Shown: positions 8,303 through 19,196, counted from the stretch's first letter. The stretch: 64,000 nucleotides of DNA from Sphingomonas sp. Leaf21 (GCF_916858675.1 NZ_CAKASM010000015.1:1-64000), one strand, 5' to 3'. Numbers and translations: made by a program. Notes: a model not told the origin generated them from the sequence alone.

Positions 8303-9318
8303 ACAGCTTTCGCATCCGTCCCGCCGTCGACAGCGACCTTCGCCATTTGTACGAGATGGCCAAGCTGACCGGGGGCGGCTTCACCAACCTGCCCCCGGAC
8401 CGTCGCGCGCTGGGCGCCAAGCTGGCGCGCAGCCACGAGGCCTTCGGCCGCGAGGCGGACGGCAGCATCCGCGACGAGCTGTTCGTCCTGGTGCTGGAGG
8501 ACCGGACGACCGGTGATGTACGCGGCACCTGCCAGATCTTCACCCATGTCGGGCAGAAGCATCCCTTCTACAGCTACCGGATCGGCACGCTGACCCAGCA
8601 TAGTCGCGAACTCGACCGCACCTTCCGCGCCGAGATGCTGTCGCTGGCGACCGATCTGGAAGGGGCGAGCGAGGTGGGCGGGCTGTTCCTGCATCCCGGC
8701 GAGCGCGCGGGTGGTCTCGGCCTCCTGCTCGCCCGCAGCCGCTATCTCTTCATCCGCGCCAACCGTGCGCGCTTCGCCGACCGGGTGCTGGCCGAGCTGC
8801 GCGGGGTCATCGACGAGGCGGGGGGATCGCCCTTCTGGGATGGCCTGGCGGGTCGCTTCTTCGGAATGAATTTCCAGCAGGCGGACGAGTTCAACGCCAT
8901 CCACGGGCACCAGTTCATCGCCGACCTGATGCCCAAGCACCCCATCTATACCGCGATGCTGACCGAGACCGCCCGCGCGGCGATCGGCCTGCCCCACCCA
9001 TCGGGCCGCGCGGCGATGCGGATGCTGGAGAATGAGGGGTTCGCCTTCGAACACTATATCGACATCTTCGACGGCGGACCGACCATGACCGCGCGCACCG
9101 ATCAGGTTCGATCGATCCGCGACGCGCGTGAAAGCCGGGTCGTCGGGATCGACGTGCATTCGGGACGTGAGGCGCTGGTCGCCGCCGGGCGGCTGACCGA
9201 CTTTCGCTGCGCGCTGGGCGAGGTGCGCGACGGCGATGGCGGGATCATCATTTCCGAAGACACCGCGACGACGCTCGACCTGTCGGTCGGCGATACCGTC
9301 CTCCATATCGATCGGTGA
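8299..9318 (+). CDS. astA: Arginine N-succinyltransferase
   Basis: This enzyme transfers succinyl from succinyl-CoA to the alpha-amino group of arginine, the first step of the ammonia-producing AST pathway. The 339-residue length is normal. Recognisable AstA blocks are IRPAVDSDL at the start, GGGFTNLP, FYSYRIGTLTQHSREL, LFLHPGERAGGLGLLLARSRYLF (acyl-CoA-binding fold), and FWDGLAGRFFGMNFQQAD. It begins inside the stop codon of the M20 hydrolase (ATGA) and ends just before astB, so the three form one operon. Confidence 0.95.
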   Translation: MNSFRIRPAVDSDLRHLYEMAKLTGGGFTNLPPDRRALGAKLARSHEAFGREADGSIRDELFVLVLEDRTTGDVRGTCQIFTHVGQKHPFYSYRIGTLTQHSRELDRTFRAEMLSLATDLEGASEVGGLFLHPGERAGGLGLLLARSRYLFIRANRARFADRVLAELRGVIDEAGGSPFWDGLAGRFFGMNFQQADEFNAIHGHQFIADLMPKHPIYTAMLTETARAAIGLPHPSGRAAMRMLENEGFAFEHYIDIFDGGPTMTARTDQVRSIRDARESRVVGIDVHSGREALVAAGRLTDFRCALGEVRDGDGGIIISEDTATTLDLSVGDTVLHIDR

Positions 9319-9323
9319 GGGTC

Positions 9324-10577
9324 ATGCTGAGAGAAATCAACTTCGACGGCATCATCGGCCCGAGCCACAATTATGCGGGGCTCAGCCATGGCAACCTCGC
9401 CGCCACCCGCAATGCGGGCAAGACCTCGCACCCCCGCGCCGCCGCGCTGCAGGGGATCGCGAAGATGCGTGCGAACCTCGACCTGGGGCTGGTGCAGGGC
9501 ATCCTCCTGCCCCATCCGCGTCCCGATCATCCCTGGCTGGGCCGTCTGGCGACCGATTACGATGCCGCCTCCCCGGTCCTGAAGGCGCAGGCGCTGTCCG
9601 CTTCGGCGATGTGGGCGGCCAATGCCGCGACCGTCTCGCCAGCGCCGGACAGCCGCGACGGACGCTGCCACCTGACCGTCGCCAATCTCATGACCATGCC
9701 GCATCGCAGCCATGAATGGCCGGCGACCCTGGCGCAGCTTCGCCTCGCCTTCGCCGATCCGGCCTTCGTCGTCCATTCGCCGGTCCCCGCCCCCTTTGGC
9801 GACGAGGGCGCGGCCAACCATATGCGGCTCTGCGTCGCGCACGATCACCCCGGCGTCGAGGTCTTCGTCTATGGCGAGAGCGGCGGCCCCTTCCCGGCAC
9901 GCCAGCATCGGCAGGCGTGCGAAGCGGTCGCGCGCGCGCATCGCCTGTCCCCCGACCGGGTCCTGTTCGCCCGCCAGTCGGATGCCGCCATCGCCGCTGG
10001 CGCCTTCCATAACGATGTGGTCGCGGTCGCCAACGAACGCGTCCTGTTCGCGCACGAACAGGCCTTTGCCGATCCCACCCGGCTCTATGACGACCTGCGC
10101 AGCCTGATGCGCGAGGTGGAGATCGTCGAAGTCCCAGCCGACCGCGTCAGCCTGGAGGACGCCATCGCCTCCTATCTGTTCAACGCGCAACTGGTCACCC
10201 CGCCGGGCGGCGAGCCCACCCTGATCCTGCCGCAGGAGGCGCGCGACAATGACGCGGTGTGGTCCTGGCTTCAGGATCATGTCGCGGGCAACGGCCCGAT
10301 CCGACGGCTCGAAGTGGTCGACGTTCGCGAATCGATGGCCAATGGCGGCGGTCCCGCCTGTCTCCGCCTGCGCGTGGTCGCCGATCCCGCCACGGTCGAC
10401 CCGCGCTTCCTGGTCGATCACGCCCGGCTCGACCGGATCGCCGCCGTCATCGAAGGCCATTGGCCCGAAGCGATCGACCCGGCGGAGATCGGCGACCCTG
10501 CCCTGATCCAGCGGATCGAGGCTGCGCGCACCGCGCTGTTGACCCAGCTGGATTGTCTCATATTGACGAGCACTTAG
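9324..10577 (+). CDS. astB: N-succinylarginine dihydrolase
   Basis: This enzyme releases two ammonia molecules and CO2 from N2-succinylarginine to give N2-succinylornithine. The 417-residue protein starts like known AstB proteins (REINFDGIIGPSHNYAGLS). The catalytic triad is visible: Glu161 in FGDEGAANHM, His229 in GAFHNDVVAVAN and Cys346 in NGGGPACLR. I prefer the ATG at 9324 because GAGGGTC lies just upstream and it aligns with E. coli AstB; a GTG at 9315 that overlaps the astA stop is possible. astC, astD and astE are not in the window, so the rest of the pathway must lie elsewhere. Confidence 0.95.
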   Translation: MLREINFDGIIGPSHNYAGLSHGNLAATRNAGKTSHPRAAALQGIAKMRANLDLGLVQGILLPHPRPDHPWLGRLATDYDAASPVLKAQALSASAMWAANAATVSPAPDSRDGRCHLTVANLMTMPHRSHEWPATLAQLRLAFADPAFVVHSPVPAPFGDEGAANHMRLCVAHDHPGVEVFVYGESGGPFPARQHRQACEAVARAHRLSPDRVLFARQSDAAIAAGAFHNDVVAVANERVLFAHEQAFADPTRLYDDLRSLMREVEIVEVPADRVSLEDAIASYLFNAQLVTPPGGEPTLILPQEARDNDAVWSWLQDHVAGNGPIRRLEVVDVRESMANGGGPACLRLRVVADPATVDPRFLVDHARLDRIAAVIEGHWPEAIDPAEIGDPALIQRIEAARTALLTQLDCLILTST

Positions 10578-10617
10578 GGACTTGGCCTTTGGAGCATGGG
10601 GTGGTGTAATCGGGTCC

Positions 10618-10836
10618 ATGTGGTCCCGCATCGTCGCCCTGTTCACGATCAAGACGAAGTTCGAGGCGTTCCTCGTCATCTATGGTCTCGGGCTGGGCGC
10701 GGTGGAGCGCGGCATGCATTATCTGACCGCCTATCCGGGCTGGATGGGCAAGGTGATGTTCGCCGCCTGCCCCATCGCGGTGTTCATGGCCGGAGCGCGG
10801 ATCCTCGACTCGCTGGAGCGGGACTATCGCGATTGA
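10618..10836 (+). CDS. Small conserved membrane protein (72 aa)
   Basis: This 72-residue protein has two hydrophobic segments, about residues 17-27 ([12 protein letters not shown]) and 46-60 ([15 protein letters not shown]), with basic residues at the N-terminus and an acidic C-terminus (LERDYRD). It therefore looks like a small two-span inner-membrane protein. I chose the ATG at 10618; a TTG-initiated extension from 10582 is less likely because it has no ribosome-binding site. It sits alone between astB and cysD. I do not recognise a functional family. Confidence 0.6.
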   Translation: MWSRIVALFTIKTKFEAFLVIYGLGLGAVERGMHYLTAYPGWMGKVMFAACPIAVFMAGARILDSLERDYRD

Positions 10837-10885
10837 CAGGATAAGTTGGTCGCACGGTTCGCTGGCGACATTATCTGACAATCCG

Positions 10886-11785
10886 ATGACTGGACTAACG
10901 CACCTTCAGCGGCTCGAAGCCGAGAGCATCCATATCCTGCGCGAAGTGGTCGCCGAGACGGAGCGGCCGGTCATGCTCTATTCGGTCGGCAAGGATTCGG
11001 CCGTAATGCTGCATCTGGCGAAGAAGGCGTTCTTCCCGGCCCGCCCGCCCTTCCCGCTGCTCCATGTCGACACGACCTGGAAATTCCGCGCCATGTACGA
11101 ACTACGCGACCGCGCGGCCGAGGCGGCGGGCATGGACCTGATCGTCCATCGCAATCCCGAAGCGGAAGCGCTGGGCATCAACCCCTTCGATCATGGCAGC
11201 CGCCACACCGATATGTGGAAGACCGAAGGGCTGAAACAGGCGCTGACCGCCGGCGGCTACGACGCGGCGTTCGGCGGCGCGCGGCGTGACGAGGAGAAGA
11301 GCCGGGCCAAGGAGCGCGTCTTCTCCTTCCGCTCGGCCGCGCATGGCTGGGATCCCAAGGCGCAGCGGCCCGAGCTGTGGAACCTCTACAACAGCCGCAT
11401 CCACAAGGGGGAGAGCATCCGCGTCTTCCCGCTGTCCAATTGGACCGAACTCGATATCTGGCAATATATCCTGCAGGAGGGCATCGAAATCGTGCCGCTT
11501 TATTTCGCCGCCCCCCGCCCGACGGTGGAGCGCGACGGGATGCTGCTGATGGTCGATGACGACCGTTTCCGGCTGCGGCCGGGCGAAGTTCCGGTGGATC
11601 GCTCGATCCGGTTCCGCACGCTCGGCTGCTATCCCCTGACCGGCGCGGTCGAGAGCGAGGCGGCGACCTTGTCGGACGTGATCCAGGAAATGCTGCTGAC
11701 CACCACGTCGGAACGACAGGGGCGCGCGATCGACCACGATCAGGCCGCCAGCATGGAGAAGAAGAAGCGCGAGGGGTATTTCTGA
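10886..11785 (+). CDS. cysD: Sulfate adenylyltransferase subunit 2
   Basis: CysD is the catalytic, PP-loop ATP pyrophosphatase subunit of ATP sulfurylase, which makes adenosine 5'-phosphosulfate from ATP and sulfate together with CysN. The 299-residue protein starts [21 protein letters not shown]. It has the PP-loop-like [14 protein letters not shown], then [42 protein letters not shown] and [14 protein letters not shown], all hallmarks of CysD. One base separates its stop from cysNC, so subunit synthesis is coupled. The cluster serves sulfate assimilation; no siroheme or reductase genes are nearby. Confidence 0.97.
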   Translation: MTGLTHLQRLEAESIHILREVVAETERPVMLYSVGKDSAVMLHLAKKAFFPARPPFPLLHVDTTWKFRAMYELRDRAAEAAGMDLIVHRNPEAEALGINPFDHGSRHTDMWKTEGLKQALTAGGYDAAFGGARRDEEKSRAKERVFSFRSAAHGWDPKAQRPELWNLYNSRIHKGESIRVFPLSNWTELDIWQYILQEGIEIVPLYFAAPRPTVERDGMLLMVDDDRFRLRPGEVPVDRSIRFRTLGCYPLTGAVESEAATLSDVIQEMLLTTTSERQGRAIDHDQAASMEKKKREGYF

Positions 11786-11786
11786 G

Positions 11787-13700
11787 ATGACCGCCTATCA
11801 ACCCGATGCGCTGATCGCCGCCGATATCGACGCCTATCTCGCCACCCATGCCGCCAAGTCGATGCTGCGTTTCATCACCTGCGGCTCGGTCGATGACGGC
11901 AAGTCGACGCTGATCGGACGGCTGCTCTACGATTCGAAGACGATCTTCGAGGATCAGCTCAGCCAGCTCGAGGCGGACAGCCGCCGCGTCGGCACGCAGG
12001 GGCAGAATATCGACTTCGCGCTGCTGGTCGACGGCCTCGCCGCCGAGCGGGAGCAGGGCATCACCATCGACGTCGCGTACCGCTTCTTCGCGACGGAGAA
12101 ACGCAAGTTCATCGTCGCGGATACGCCGGGGCATGAGCAATATACGCGGAACATGGTGACGGGCGCCTCGACCGCCGATCTGGCGGTGATCCTGATCGAT
12201 GCGCGCAAGGGCGTGCTGACCCAGACGCGGCGGCACAGCTATCTGGCGCATCTCGTCGGGATCAAGGAGATCGTGCTGGCGGTCAACAAGATGGACCTGG
12301 TCGGGCACGACCGGTCGGTCTTCGACACGATCGTCGCGGACTATGCGGGCTTCGCGCGCGGCATCGGGATCGAGCGCTTCACCGCCATTCCGCTGTCGGG
12401 CCTGACCGGCGCGAACGTCACCACGCGCTCGCCCGACATGCCCTGGTATGACGGCCCCGCGCTGCTGCCGCATCTTGAGACGGTGGCGATCGATGGCGAC
12501 CGCGCGGTGGCGGCGTCGTTTCGGATGCCGGTGCAATGGGTCAACCGCCCCGACCTCGACTTTCGCGGCTTTGCCGGGCTGATCGCCGGCGGTTGGGTGT
12601 CGATCGGCGACCGGGTGCGGATCGCTCCATCGGGGAAGACGACCGAGATCGCACGGATCGTCACCTATGACGGCGACCGGCCACAGGCGATTGCGGGCGA
12701 AGCGGTGACCCTGGTCCTGGCGGACGAGGTGGATTGCTCGCGCGGCGACGTGATCGCCGCCGCCGAGGACCCGCCCGAAACCGCCGACCAGTTCGTCGCA
12801 ACCATCGTCTGGATGGCCGATGCGCCGCTGGTGCCGGGGCGCAGCTATTCGCTCAAGCTCGGTACGCAACTGGTGGGCGCGACGGTGCAGCCGCCGCGTC
12901 ACGTGGTCGACGTCAACAGCCAGGAACAGCGCCCCGCCGACACCCTCGCGCTCAACGATATCGGGCTGGCCGAAGTCTATGCCGACCGACCCATCGTCTT
13001 CGAGCCCTATGCGAAGGGCAGTATGCTCGGCGGCTTCATCCTGATCGACCGCGCGACCAACGCGACGGTCGCGGCGGGGATGATCGACCATGCGCTTCGC
13101 CGCGCGCAGAATGTCCATTGGCAGTCGACGGTCATCACGCGCGAGGCCCATGCCCGGCAAAAGGGACAGACGCCGAAGGTGCTGTGGTTCACCGGGCTGT
13201 CGGGCTCGGGCAAGTCGACCATCGCCAATCTGGTCGAGCAGAAGCTCCACGGGCTCGGCCGCCACAGCTTCCTGCTCGACGGCGACAACATCCGCCATGG
13301 CCTCAACCGCGATCTCGACTTCTCCGAGGCGGGGCGGGTCGAGAATATCCGCCGGGTGGGCGAGGTCGCCAGGTTGATGGCCGATGCCGGGCTGATCGTC
13401 CTGACCGCCTTCATCTCACCCTTCCGCGCCGAGCGCGACATGGTCCGCGCGCTGCTGCCCGAGGGGGAATTCGTCGAGATCTTCATCGACACGCCGCTGT
13501 CGGTTGCCGAGGACCGCGACGTGAAGGGGCTCTACGCCAAGGCGCGCGCGGGCGAGATCGCCGAGTTCACCGGCATCTCCAGCCCCTATGAAGCGCCCGA
13601 ACGCCCCGAAATCCGCGTCGACACGACCAGGGAGACGCCGGAACAGGCGGCATCGCGGATCGTCGAACATGTGCTGGGCATCTGGAGTTACGACCTGTGA
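11787..13700 (+). CDS. cysNC: Bifunctional sulfate adenylyltransferase subunit 1 / adenylylsulfate kinase
   Basis: This 637-residue fusion combines the GTPase subunit of ATP sulfurylase with APS kinase, so one polypeptide drives APS formation by GTP hydrolysis and then phosphorylates APS to PAPS. The N-terminal half is an EF-Tu-like GTPase: P-loop GSVDDGKST (33-41), [12 protein letters not shown] (G3) and NKMD (G4). The C-terminal quarter begins around residue 460 and carries its own P-loop GLSGSGKST (about 469-477), then [17 protein letters not shown] and FISPFRAER. Such NodQ-type fusions are common in alphaproteobacteria. Its stop overlaps the GTG of cysQ. Confidence 0.96.
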   Translation: MTAYQPDALIAADIDAYLATHAAKSMLRFITCGSVDDGKSTLIGRLLYDSKTIFEDQLSQLEADSRRVGTQGQNIDFALLVDGLAAEREQGITIDVAYRFFATEKRKFIVADTPGHEQYTRNMVTGASTADLAVILIDARKGVLTQTRRHSYLAHLVGIKEIVLAVNKMDLVGHDRSVFDTIVADYAGFARGIGIERFTAIPLSGLTGANVTTRSPDMPWYDGPALLPHLETVAIDGDRAVAASFRMPVQWVNRPDLDFRGFAGLIAGGWVSIGDRVRIAPSGKTTEIARIVTYDGDRPQAIAGEAVTLVLADEVDCSRGDVIAAAEDPPETADQFVATIVWMADAPLVPGRSYSLKLGTQLVGATVQPPRHVVDVNSQEQRPADTLALNDIGLAEVYADRPIVFEPYAKGSMLGGFILIDRATNATVAAGMIDHALRRAQNVHWQSTVITREAHARQKGQTPKVLWFTGLSGSGKSTIANLVEQKLHGLGRHSFLLDGDNIRHGLNRDLDFSEAGRVENIRRVGEVARLMADAGLIVLTAFISPFRAERDMVRALLPEGEFVEIFIDTPLSVAEDRDVKGLYAKARAGEIAEFTGISSPYEAPERPEIRVDTTRETPEQAASRIVEHVLGIWSYDL

Positions 13701-14428
13701 CCGACGCCGAACTCGCGCGGTCGGTCGCCATCGCGGCGGGCGAATTGCTGAGGGACATCCGCGCCTCGAGCGGGCTGACGGGCGCGCCGCTCGGTGCGCT
13801 GGGCGACCGGGACGCCAATGCCCTGATCCTCGACCGGCTTCGCGCGGCGCGGCCCGACGACTTCATCCTGTCCGAGGAGTCGGTCGACGATCGCGCCCGC
13901 TGCGCCGCGCGGCGGGTGTGGATCGTCGATCCGCTCGACGGCACGCGCGAATATGCCAGCGGATCGGATGAGTGGGCGGTGCATATCGGCCTCGCCGTCG
14001 ATGGTCGCCCCGCCCTGGGCGCGGTCGCGGTGCCCGACCGGGCGCAGATCTTCGCGACCGACGACCTGCCGCCCAAGCATCCCCCCTGCCCAACCGGCCT
14101 GCGCGTCGTCGTCAGCCGCAGCCGCGCGCCCGATATCGCGCGTTGCGTCGGCGACCGGCTTGGCGCCACCCTCATCCCGATGGGATCGGCGGGTGCCAAG
14201 GCGATGGCCGTCGTGGAGGGGCGTGCCGACGTCTATCTGCATGACGGCGGGCAATATGAGTGGGACAATTGCGCCCCCGCCGCCGTCGCACTGGCGGCCG
14301 GGCTCCACGCCTCGCGGATCGACGGACAGCCGCTGGTCTATAATTGCGAAAATCCGCTGCTGCCCGACCTGCTGATCTGTCGCCGCGAGGTCGCGGACGA
14401 GGTTCTCGACGCTATCGCAAGGGGCTAG
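13697..14428 (+). CDS. cysQ: 3'(2'),5'-bisphosphate nucleotidase
   Basis: This 243-residue inositol-monophosphatase-fold enzyme hydrolyses 3'-phosphoadenosine 5'-phosphate, the by-product of PAPS reduction, to AMP. The metal-binding signature is present as SEESVDD followed by [15 protein letters not shown], and the C-terminal [14 protein letters not shown] block is also there. It starts with GTG overlapping the cysNC stop (GTGA), so it belongs to the cysD-cysNC-cysQ operon. This location supports the PAP-recycling role over a general inositol phosphatase. Confidence 0.93.
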   Translation: MTDAELARSVAIAAGELLRDIRASSGLTGAPLGALGDRDANALILDRLRAARPDDFILSEESVDDRARCAARRVWIVDPLDGTREYASGSDEWAVHIGLAVDGRPALGAVAVPDRAQIFATDDLPPKHPPCPTGLRVVVSRSRAPDIARCVGDRLGATLIPMGSAGAKAMAVVEGRADVYLHDGGQYEWDNCAPAAVALAAGLHASRIDGQPLVYNCENPLLPDLLICRREVADEVLDAIARG

Positions 14429-14575
14429 GCCCATGTCCCCCTCACCCGACGCGGGACGGCGGGGCCATCGTCCATTCCTCACGCGTGACCTTGTAACGTC
14501 ACATCGGCTGGTCCAAAGACCGCCGATGCCGCGACCGCTCCCCTTTCTCCATCTCCTCGAGCAGCGGGTCGCGCG

Positions 14576-15283
14576 GTGACGTTGATCCCCTTGGCCTTCG
14601 GTCTGGCGGCGATGGCGGCGACGCTGGCGGGCGGGATGCTCGCGCTTCGCCTGCGGCATCGTATCGGCGCCGTCCTGGGCGTCACCGCCGGGATCGTCGT
14701 CGGCGTCGCGCTCTTCGATCTGGTGCCCGAGGCGCTGGGTCTGGCTGGCGACCGCTGGGCGGTGCGCGAGATGATGGCGTTCACCGCGCTCGGCCTGGCT
14801 GGCTATATGCTGCTCGACCGGCTGCTCGCACGGATCCCGCGCGCGGCGGCATCGTGGCGGGGAGACCTGGGCCCCGCGATGCTATGTCTCCACAGCCTGA
14901 TGGACGGGCTCGGCATCGGCCTGGCCTTTCAGATCGATACGGCGGCGGGCTGGATGATCGCGCTGGCGGTGCTGACCCATGACGTGGCGGATGGGGTGAA
15001 TACCGTCAGCCTCAGCCTCGCCGCCCGGTCGGAGACGGCGGCGAGACGGTGGTTGATCCTCAACGGGCTGGCGCCGATGCTGGGCGTGTTGATCGGCATG
15101 GGCATCACCATCCCGGCAGCCATGCTCGCACCGCTCATGGCCCTGTTCGCGGGCGTTTTTCTCTATATCGGCGCGTGCGAGCTGGTGCCGCGCAGCCAGT
15201 CGCTGGATCCGCGCTTCCGGACCAGCCTGGCGACGATCGCGGGGATCGTCCTGATGCTGGGCGTGACGCAGATCGCGCATTGA
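14576..15283 (+). CDS. ZIP family metal transporter
   Basis: This 235-residue integral membrane protein belongs to the ZIP (GufA/ZupT-like) family, which imports zinc and other divalent cations. About seven or eight hydrophobic segments are visible. The two transport-site helices contain HSLMDGLGIGLAFQ and HDVADGVNTVSLSLA, matching the conserved His-x-x-x-(D/E)-G signatures. The start is GTG at 14576; no good ATG exists upstream. The 147-base gap after cysQ holds a GTGAC...GTCAC inverted repeat near 14486-14503 that might be regulatory, but I cannot assign it. Metal specificity is not decidable from sequence. Confidence 0.88.
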   Translation: MTLIPLAFGLAAMAATLAGGMLALRLRHRIGAVLGVTAGIVVGVALFDLVPEALGLAGDRWAVREMMAFTALGLAGYMLLDRLLARIPRAAASWRGDLGPAMLCLHSLMDGLGIGLAFQIDTAAGWMIALAVLTHDVADGVNTVSLSLAARSETAARRWLILNGLAPMLGVLIGMGITIPAAMLAPLMALFAGVFLYIGACELVPRSQSLDPRFRTSLATIAGIVLMLGVTQIAH

Positions 15284-15305
15284 CGCGGCCGTGTCGCCGA
15301 CCGCG

Positions 15306-16088
15306 TCAGCGGTCGGCGGAACCCGGTTCAGCGATCTTGCGATGCGCCTCGGCCAGCACCGATTGCGGCACCACGCCGGAACCGGCGACCTGCGCCTTGT
15401 TGGCCAGACCGGGAACGATATGCCCCTCGCCCGCCATCATCGCGTCCCATCCCTTGCGCGCGACTTCGGCGGGATCGTCCTTCCTGCTTTGCCCGACATT
15501 GGTGTCGAGCATGTCGGCGCGTGCGAAGAATTCGGTTTCGGTCGGGCCGGGCATCAGGGTGGTCAGGGTCACCCCCTTCTCCTCCTTGATCTCGTTGCGC
15601 AGCGCCTCGGTGAAGTTGACGATGAACGCCTTGGTCGCGTTGTAGATCGCGTTGAACGGGCCGGGGATGAAGCCGACGATCGAACCGGTCACCAGTACCT
15701 TGCCTCCACCGTGCCGGATCATCGCCGACAGGACGCGCTGGATCAGATAGACCGTTCCCGTCACATTGGTATCGACCGAACGCCGCCAGACCTCCACCGG
15801 CTGGTCGAGGAAGGGCCCGCCCTTGCTGTTCCCGGCATTGGCGCACAGCACGTCGATCCGCCGCCCGTCGACCGTCGCCAGCAGCCGGTCGACACCCTCC
15901 AGCGACGACAGATCGGCCTCGACCGCCTCAACCTGTCCGCCCAGCGCCGCGAGATCGCTCGCGGCGGTGCGGATTTCGGGCTCGTCCGCGACGATGACGA
16001 CGTCATAGCCGGCGCGGACCGCGCACGCCGCGAGATGATAACCGATGCCGCTCGAGGCACCGGTCACGACCGCCAGTTTTCCTGCCAT
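15306..16088 (-). CDS. Short-chain dehydrogenase/reductase
   Basis: This 260-residue classical SDR has the cofactor-binding TGASSGIG at 9-16 and a catalytic Ser136, Tyr149 and Lys153 (YNATK). No Asp or Arg motif clearly decides between NAD and NADP; VIVADEP after beta-2 suggests NAD. The start at 16088 follows a GGAGG ribosome-binding site nine bases upstream; an in-frame GTG at 16103 lies before that site and is rejected. It is the third gene of an operon behind an SRPBCC protein and a zinc alcohol dehydrogenase. The substrate is unknown, though the operon suggests aldehyde or alcohol stress metabolism. Confidence 0.9.
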   Translation of the reverse strand: MAGKLAVVTGASSGIGYHLAACAVRAGYDVVIVADEPEIRTAASDLAALGGQVEAVEADLSSLEGVDRLLATVDGRRIDVLCANAGNSKGGPFLDQPVEVWRRSVDTNVTGTVYLIQRVLSAMIRHGGGKVLVTGSIVGFIPGPFNAIYNATKAFIVNFTEALRNEIKEEKGVTLTTLMPGPTETEFFARADMLDTNVGQSRKDDPAEVARKGWDAMMAGEGHIVPGLANKAQVAGSGVVPQSVLAEAHRKIAEPGSADR

Positions 16089-16099
16089 GTCTGCCTCCG

Positions 16100-17283
<1,184 letters not shown>

Positions 17284-17287
<4 letters not shown>

Positions 17288-17874
17288 GCACCCTGCTCCT
17301 CGAACTGCTTCACGTTCATCGCGTTGGTCGCGACCTCGCCGGTTTCCATCAGCTGCTTGAAGCGCGACAGGTCGCGGCGGACCTGGATATTGGGTTCGCG
17401 CTGGAACAGCTTGGCGACAAGCTTGCCGATGACCCCGGCGGGCGGATCATAGAGGATGGTCGCGGACACGACGGTCCCGCGATCGCCTGCATCGCGGAAG
17501 GTGACGCGGCCCGCATTGGAGACGTCCGCGCCCTCGGCGGACGCCCAGGCGATCAGCGATCCGTCCTGCTCGTCGGTGACGATCGCATCCCATTCGACGC
17601 TCGCACCGCCGGGCGCCTTGACCACCCAATGCGAGCGCGTCGAGTCGAGCACGTCGATGCGCTCGACATTTTCCATGACGGTCGCAAGGTTGCCGAAGTC
17701 GCGCCACCAGGCATAAAGCTCCGCGACGGGGCGGTTGATCGTCACCGCCCATGCGGCCAGGCTGTCGCCCCGCTCCGCGATTGTCTCGCTGGTCTCGACC
17801 CTTACCGCGGCGGCGCTGTCCTTCGCGGTCGATACGGGCGCGTCGTCATAGGGTCTGTCGGCGATGTCCGGCAT
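17284..17874 (-). CDS. SRPBCC family protein (cyclase/dehydrase type)
   Basis: This 196-residue protein has a disordered acidic N-terminus to about residue 40, then a START/SRPBCC fold: the family signature [34 protein letters not shown] is followed by [32 protein letters not shown] and a helical C-terminus. Such proteins bind hydrophobic ligands in a large cavity; no enzymatic residues are evident. It is the first gene of the operon with the zinc dehydrogenase and the SDR. A GAGGAG ribosome-binding site precedes the ATG. A perfect FNR-type box lies about 80 bases upstream. Confidence 0.87.
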
Positions 17875-17955
17875 AAGCCATTCTCCTCGTTCCTTGACGA
17901 GAACAGCGCGGCGCGAACTTGGTTGTTCCTCAATTAATCACGTATTTCCAATATC

Positions 17956-17969
17956 TTGATAGATATCAA
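17956..17969 (-). promoter_or_regulatory. FNR/Crp-type operator upstream of the SRPBCC-ADH-SDR operon
   Basis: The sequence TTGATAGATATCAA is a perfect match to the FNR consensus TTGAT-N4-ATCAA. It lies in the 129-base gap between the Crp/Fnr regulator gene and the operon start at 17874, in the most A/T-rich part of that gap. A GATTAAT segment at about 17933-17939 on the minus strand is roughly 30 bases downstream of the box centre, which fits a -10 element with the box near -40 (activator class II). The site is seen; its regulator is inferred. Confidence 0.7.
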
Positions 17970-18003
17970 TGATCCGCGTCAGGATCCGTGGCGGGTGCGA
18001 TAT

Positions 18004-18726
18004 CTACCGTCCCGATACCCGGATCGGAGCGCGTCCGACCTTGCGAGCGAGGGCTTTGGGATCGGGAATGGTCAGCGAACGGGACGACCAGAGCAGGTCC
18101 CCGGCCCGCCTCGCGGCCTGTAACATCCGGTTGACGTGGACGGCGGTCAGCCCCAGCGCATCCGCCAGCGTCTCCTGCGTGATCGGAAGGTCGAAGCTGC
18201 TGCCATAGGTCAGTTCGCTCATCGAGAGCCGTTCGTGCAGCTCGAGCATCAGATCACCGATCCGCTCCATCGCGTTCATGCGGCCGAGCCTTGCGATCTG
18301 CGCCAGGAGGAATGCCTCGTCCAGCGCTTCCGCGACGGCATAGGCTTCATCGAGCGACGCGTTCTTTCCCCAGGCGGGCGGCACGCAGGTCGTCATCTCG
18401 GTCAGCGTGATGATGCTCGCTGGCGCCAGCGGCCTGTGATGATGGTACAGGCCCACAAGATCGCCGGGCAGCAGGAAGTTCAGAAATTGCCGCCGCCCGT
18501 CGAGGAGGATGCGAACGCGCGCGGCCCAGCCCGACAGGATCAGTTGCGGGCTGGCGATGTCGCGCCCCTCGACCGTCAGGTCCCGCCGGGGCCGATAGAT
18601 CTGCGTCCGCGATATCGCCTCGACCAGCGCGGCTTCCGCCGCAGCGTCGAGCGTCGCCAAACGGGCCAGGCGACAAAAGGGGGGCGGCGAGTTGCCACCG
18701 ACGGGACGCGCGAAGCCGGTAATCAT
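18004..18726 (-). CDS. Crp/Fnr family transcriptional regulator
   Basis: This 240-residue protein has a cyclic-nucleotide-binding-like beta-roll (about residues 20-120, with LILSGWAARVRILLDGRRQFLNFLLPGDLVGLY) and a C-terminal winged helix-turn-helix (about 165-230, ITQETLADALGLTAVHVNRMLQAARRAG). Only two cysteines are visible, C18 and one in TTCVPP, so an FNR-type iron-sulfur cluster is unlikely; the effector is unknown. The recognition helix has V-H-V-N-R where FNR has E-T-I-S-R. I use the ATG at 18726; a longer frame to 18852 has no ribosome-binding site. It lies directly upstream of, and in line with, the FNR-box operon, which it may control. Confidence 0.87.
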   Translation of the reverse strand: MITGFARPVGGNSPPPFCRLARLATLDAAAEAALVEAISRTQIYRPRRDLTVEGRDIASPQLILSGWAARVRILLDGRRQFLNFLLPGDLVGLYHHHRPLAPASIITLTEMTTCVPPAWGKNASLDEAYAVAEALDEAFLLAQIARLGRMNAMERIGDLMLELHERLSMSELTYGSSFDLPITQETLADALGLTAVHVNRMLQAARRAGDLLWSSRSLTIPDPKALARKVGRAPIRVSGR

Positions 18727-19116
18727 GGCAGTGCCCCCGCCAGCCCGGGTGCCGGGCACGAAGTTTCCGAAGCCGGATCGAACCCCGTGCTCCAGTCCGT
18801 CCGAATATGCGAGTAGCTTCGGCAAGGGTTCATCGCGGGCGATCCTCGACAAGCCACCGACGCGTCATGGTCGTGTGGCAAGGACGGCGACGCGATACAC
18901 GTCACCGGGACTGACAATATTGGGGGCTCGACGGAGCCGAACCGTTGATGGGGACCCAGGATCAGCGTGCCATCACGGTCATGGCAGGGCGAGTTGGGCG
19001 CCACCGGAGTTTTCCGTCCACAAGGTCTACGAACAACCATGGGACGCGCTCCATAATACACATCAACATCGTGCACTTTTCGTGCGTTGGTTTAAAAAAC
19101 GGGGCGATCCGAGCCG

Positions 19117-19131
19117 AAATGCATTGCATTT
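19117..19131 (+). promoter_or_regulatory. Palindromic operator candidate 1 upstream of the aminotransferase
   Basis: AAATGCATTGCATTT is a perfect 7-base inverted repeat around a single central base. It is flanked by CG on the left and GCC on the right, as is the second copy at 19177-19196. It lies about 145 bases upstream of the aminotransferase start. No regulator can be named. Confidence 0.45.
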
Positions 19132-19176
19132 GCCAGCCGCGCATCGCTGCTCCCGAGCGGCAGCCGCGCGCCCCCG

Positions 19177-19196
19177 AAATGCAGATTCGAATTTGC
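19177..19196 (+). promoter_or_regulatory. Palindromic operator candidate 2 upstream of the aminotransferase
   Basis: AAATGCA, six bases, then AATTTGC repeats the left arm and most of the right arm of the palindrome at 19117. The two centres are about 62-63 bases apart, close to six helical turns, so dimers bound to both would face the same side of DNA. It lies about 75 bases upstream of the aminotransferase start codon. Confidence 0.4.

Noticed and set aside
10582..10617. TTG-initiated N-terminal extension of the 72-residue membrane protein
   Set aside because: No ribosome-binding site precedes the TTG, and the extension is Gly/Trp-rich without extending the membrane segment.
11178..13298. 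A 706-residue minus-strand frame opposite cysD-cysNC
   Set aside because: Antisense of well-conserved sulfate activation genes.
14486..14503. GTGAC-N8-GTCAC inverted repeat before the ZIP transporter, considered as a zinc-responsive (Zur) site
   Set aside because: Arms are only five bases and it does not resemble Zur boxes; kept only as a remark in the gene entry.
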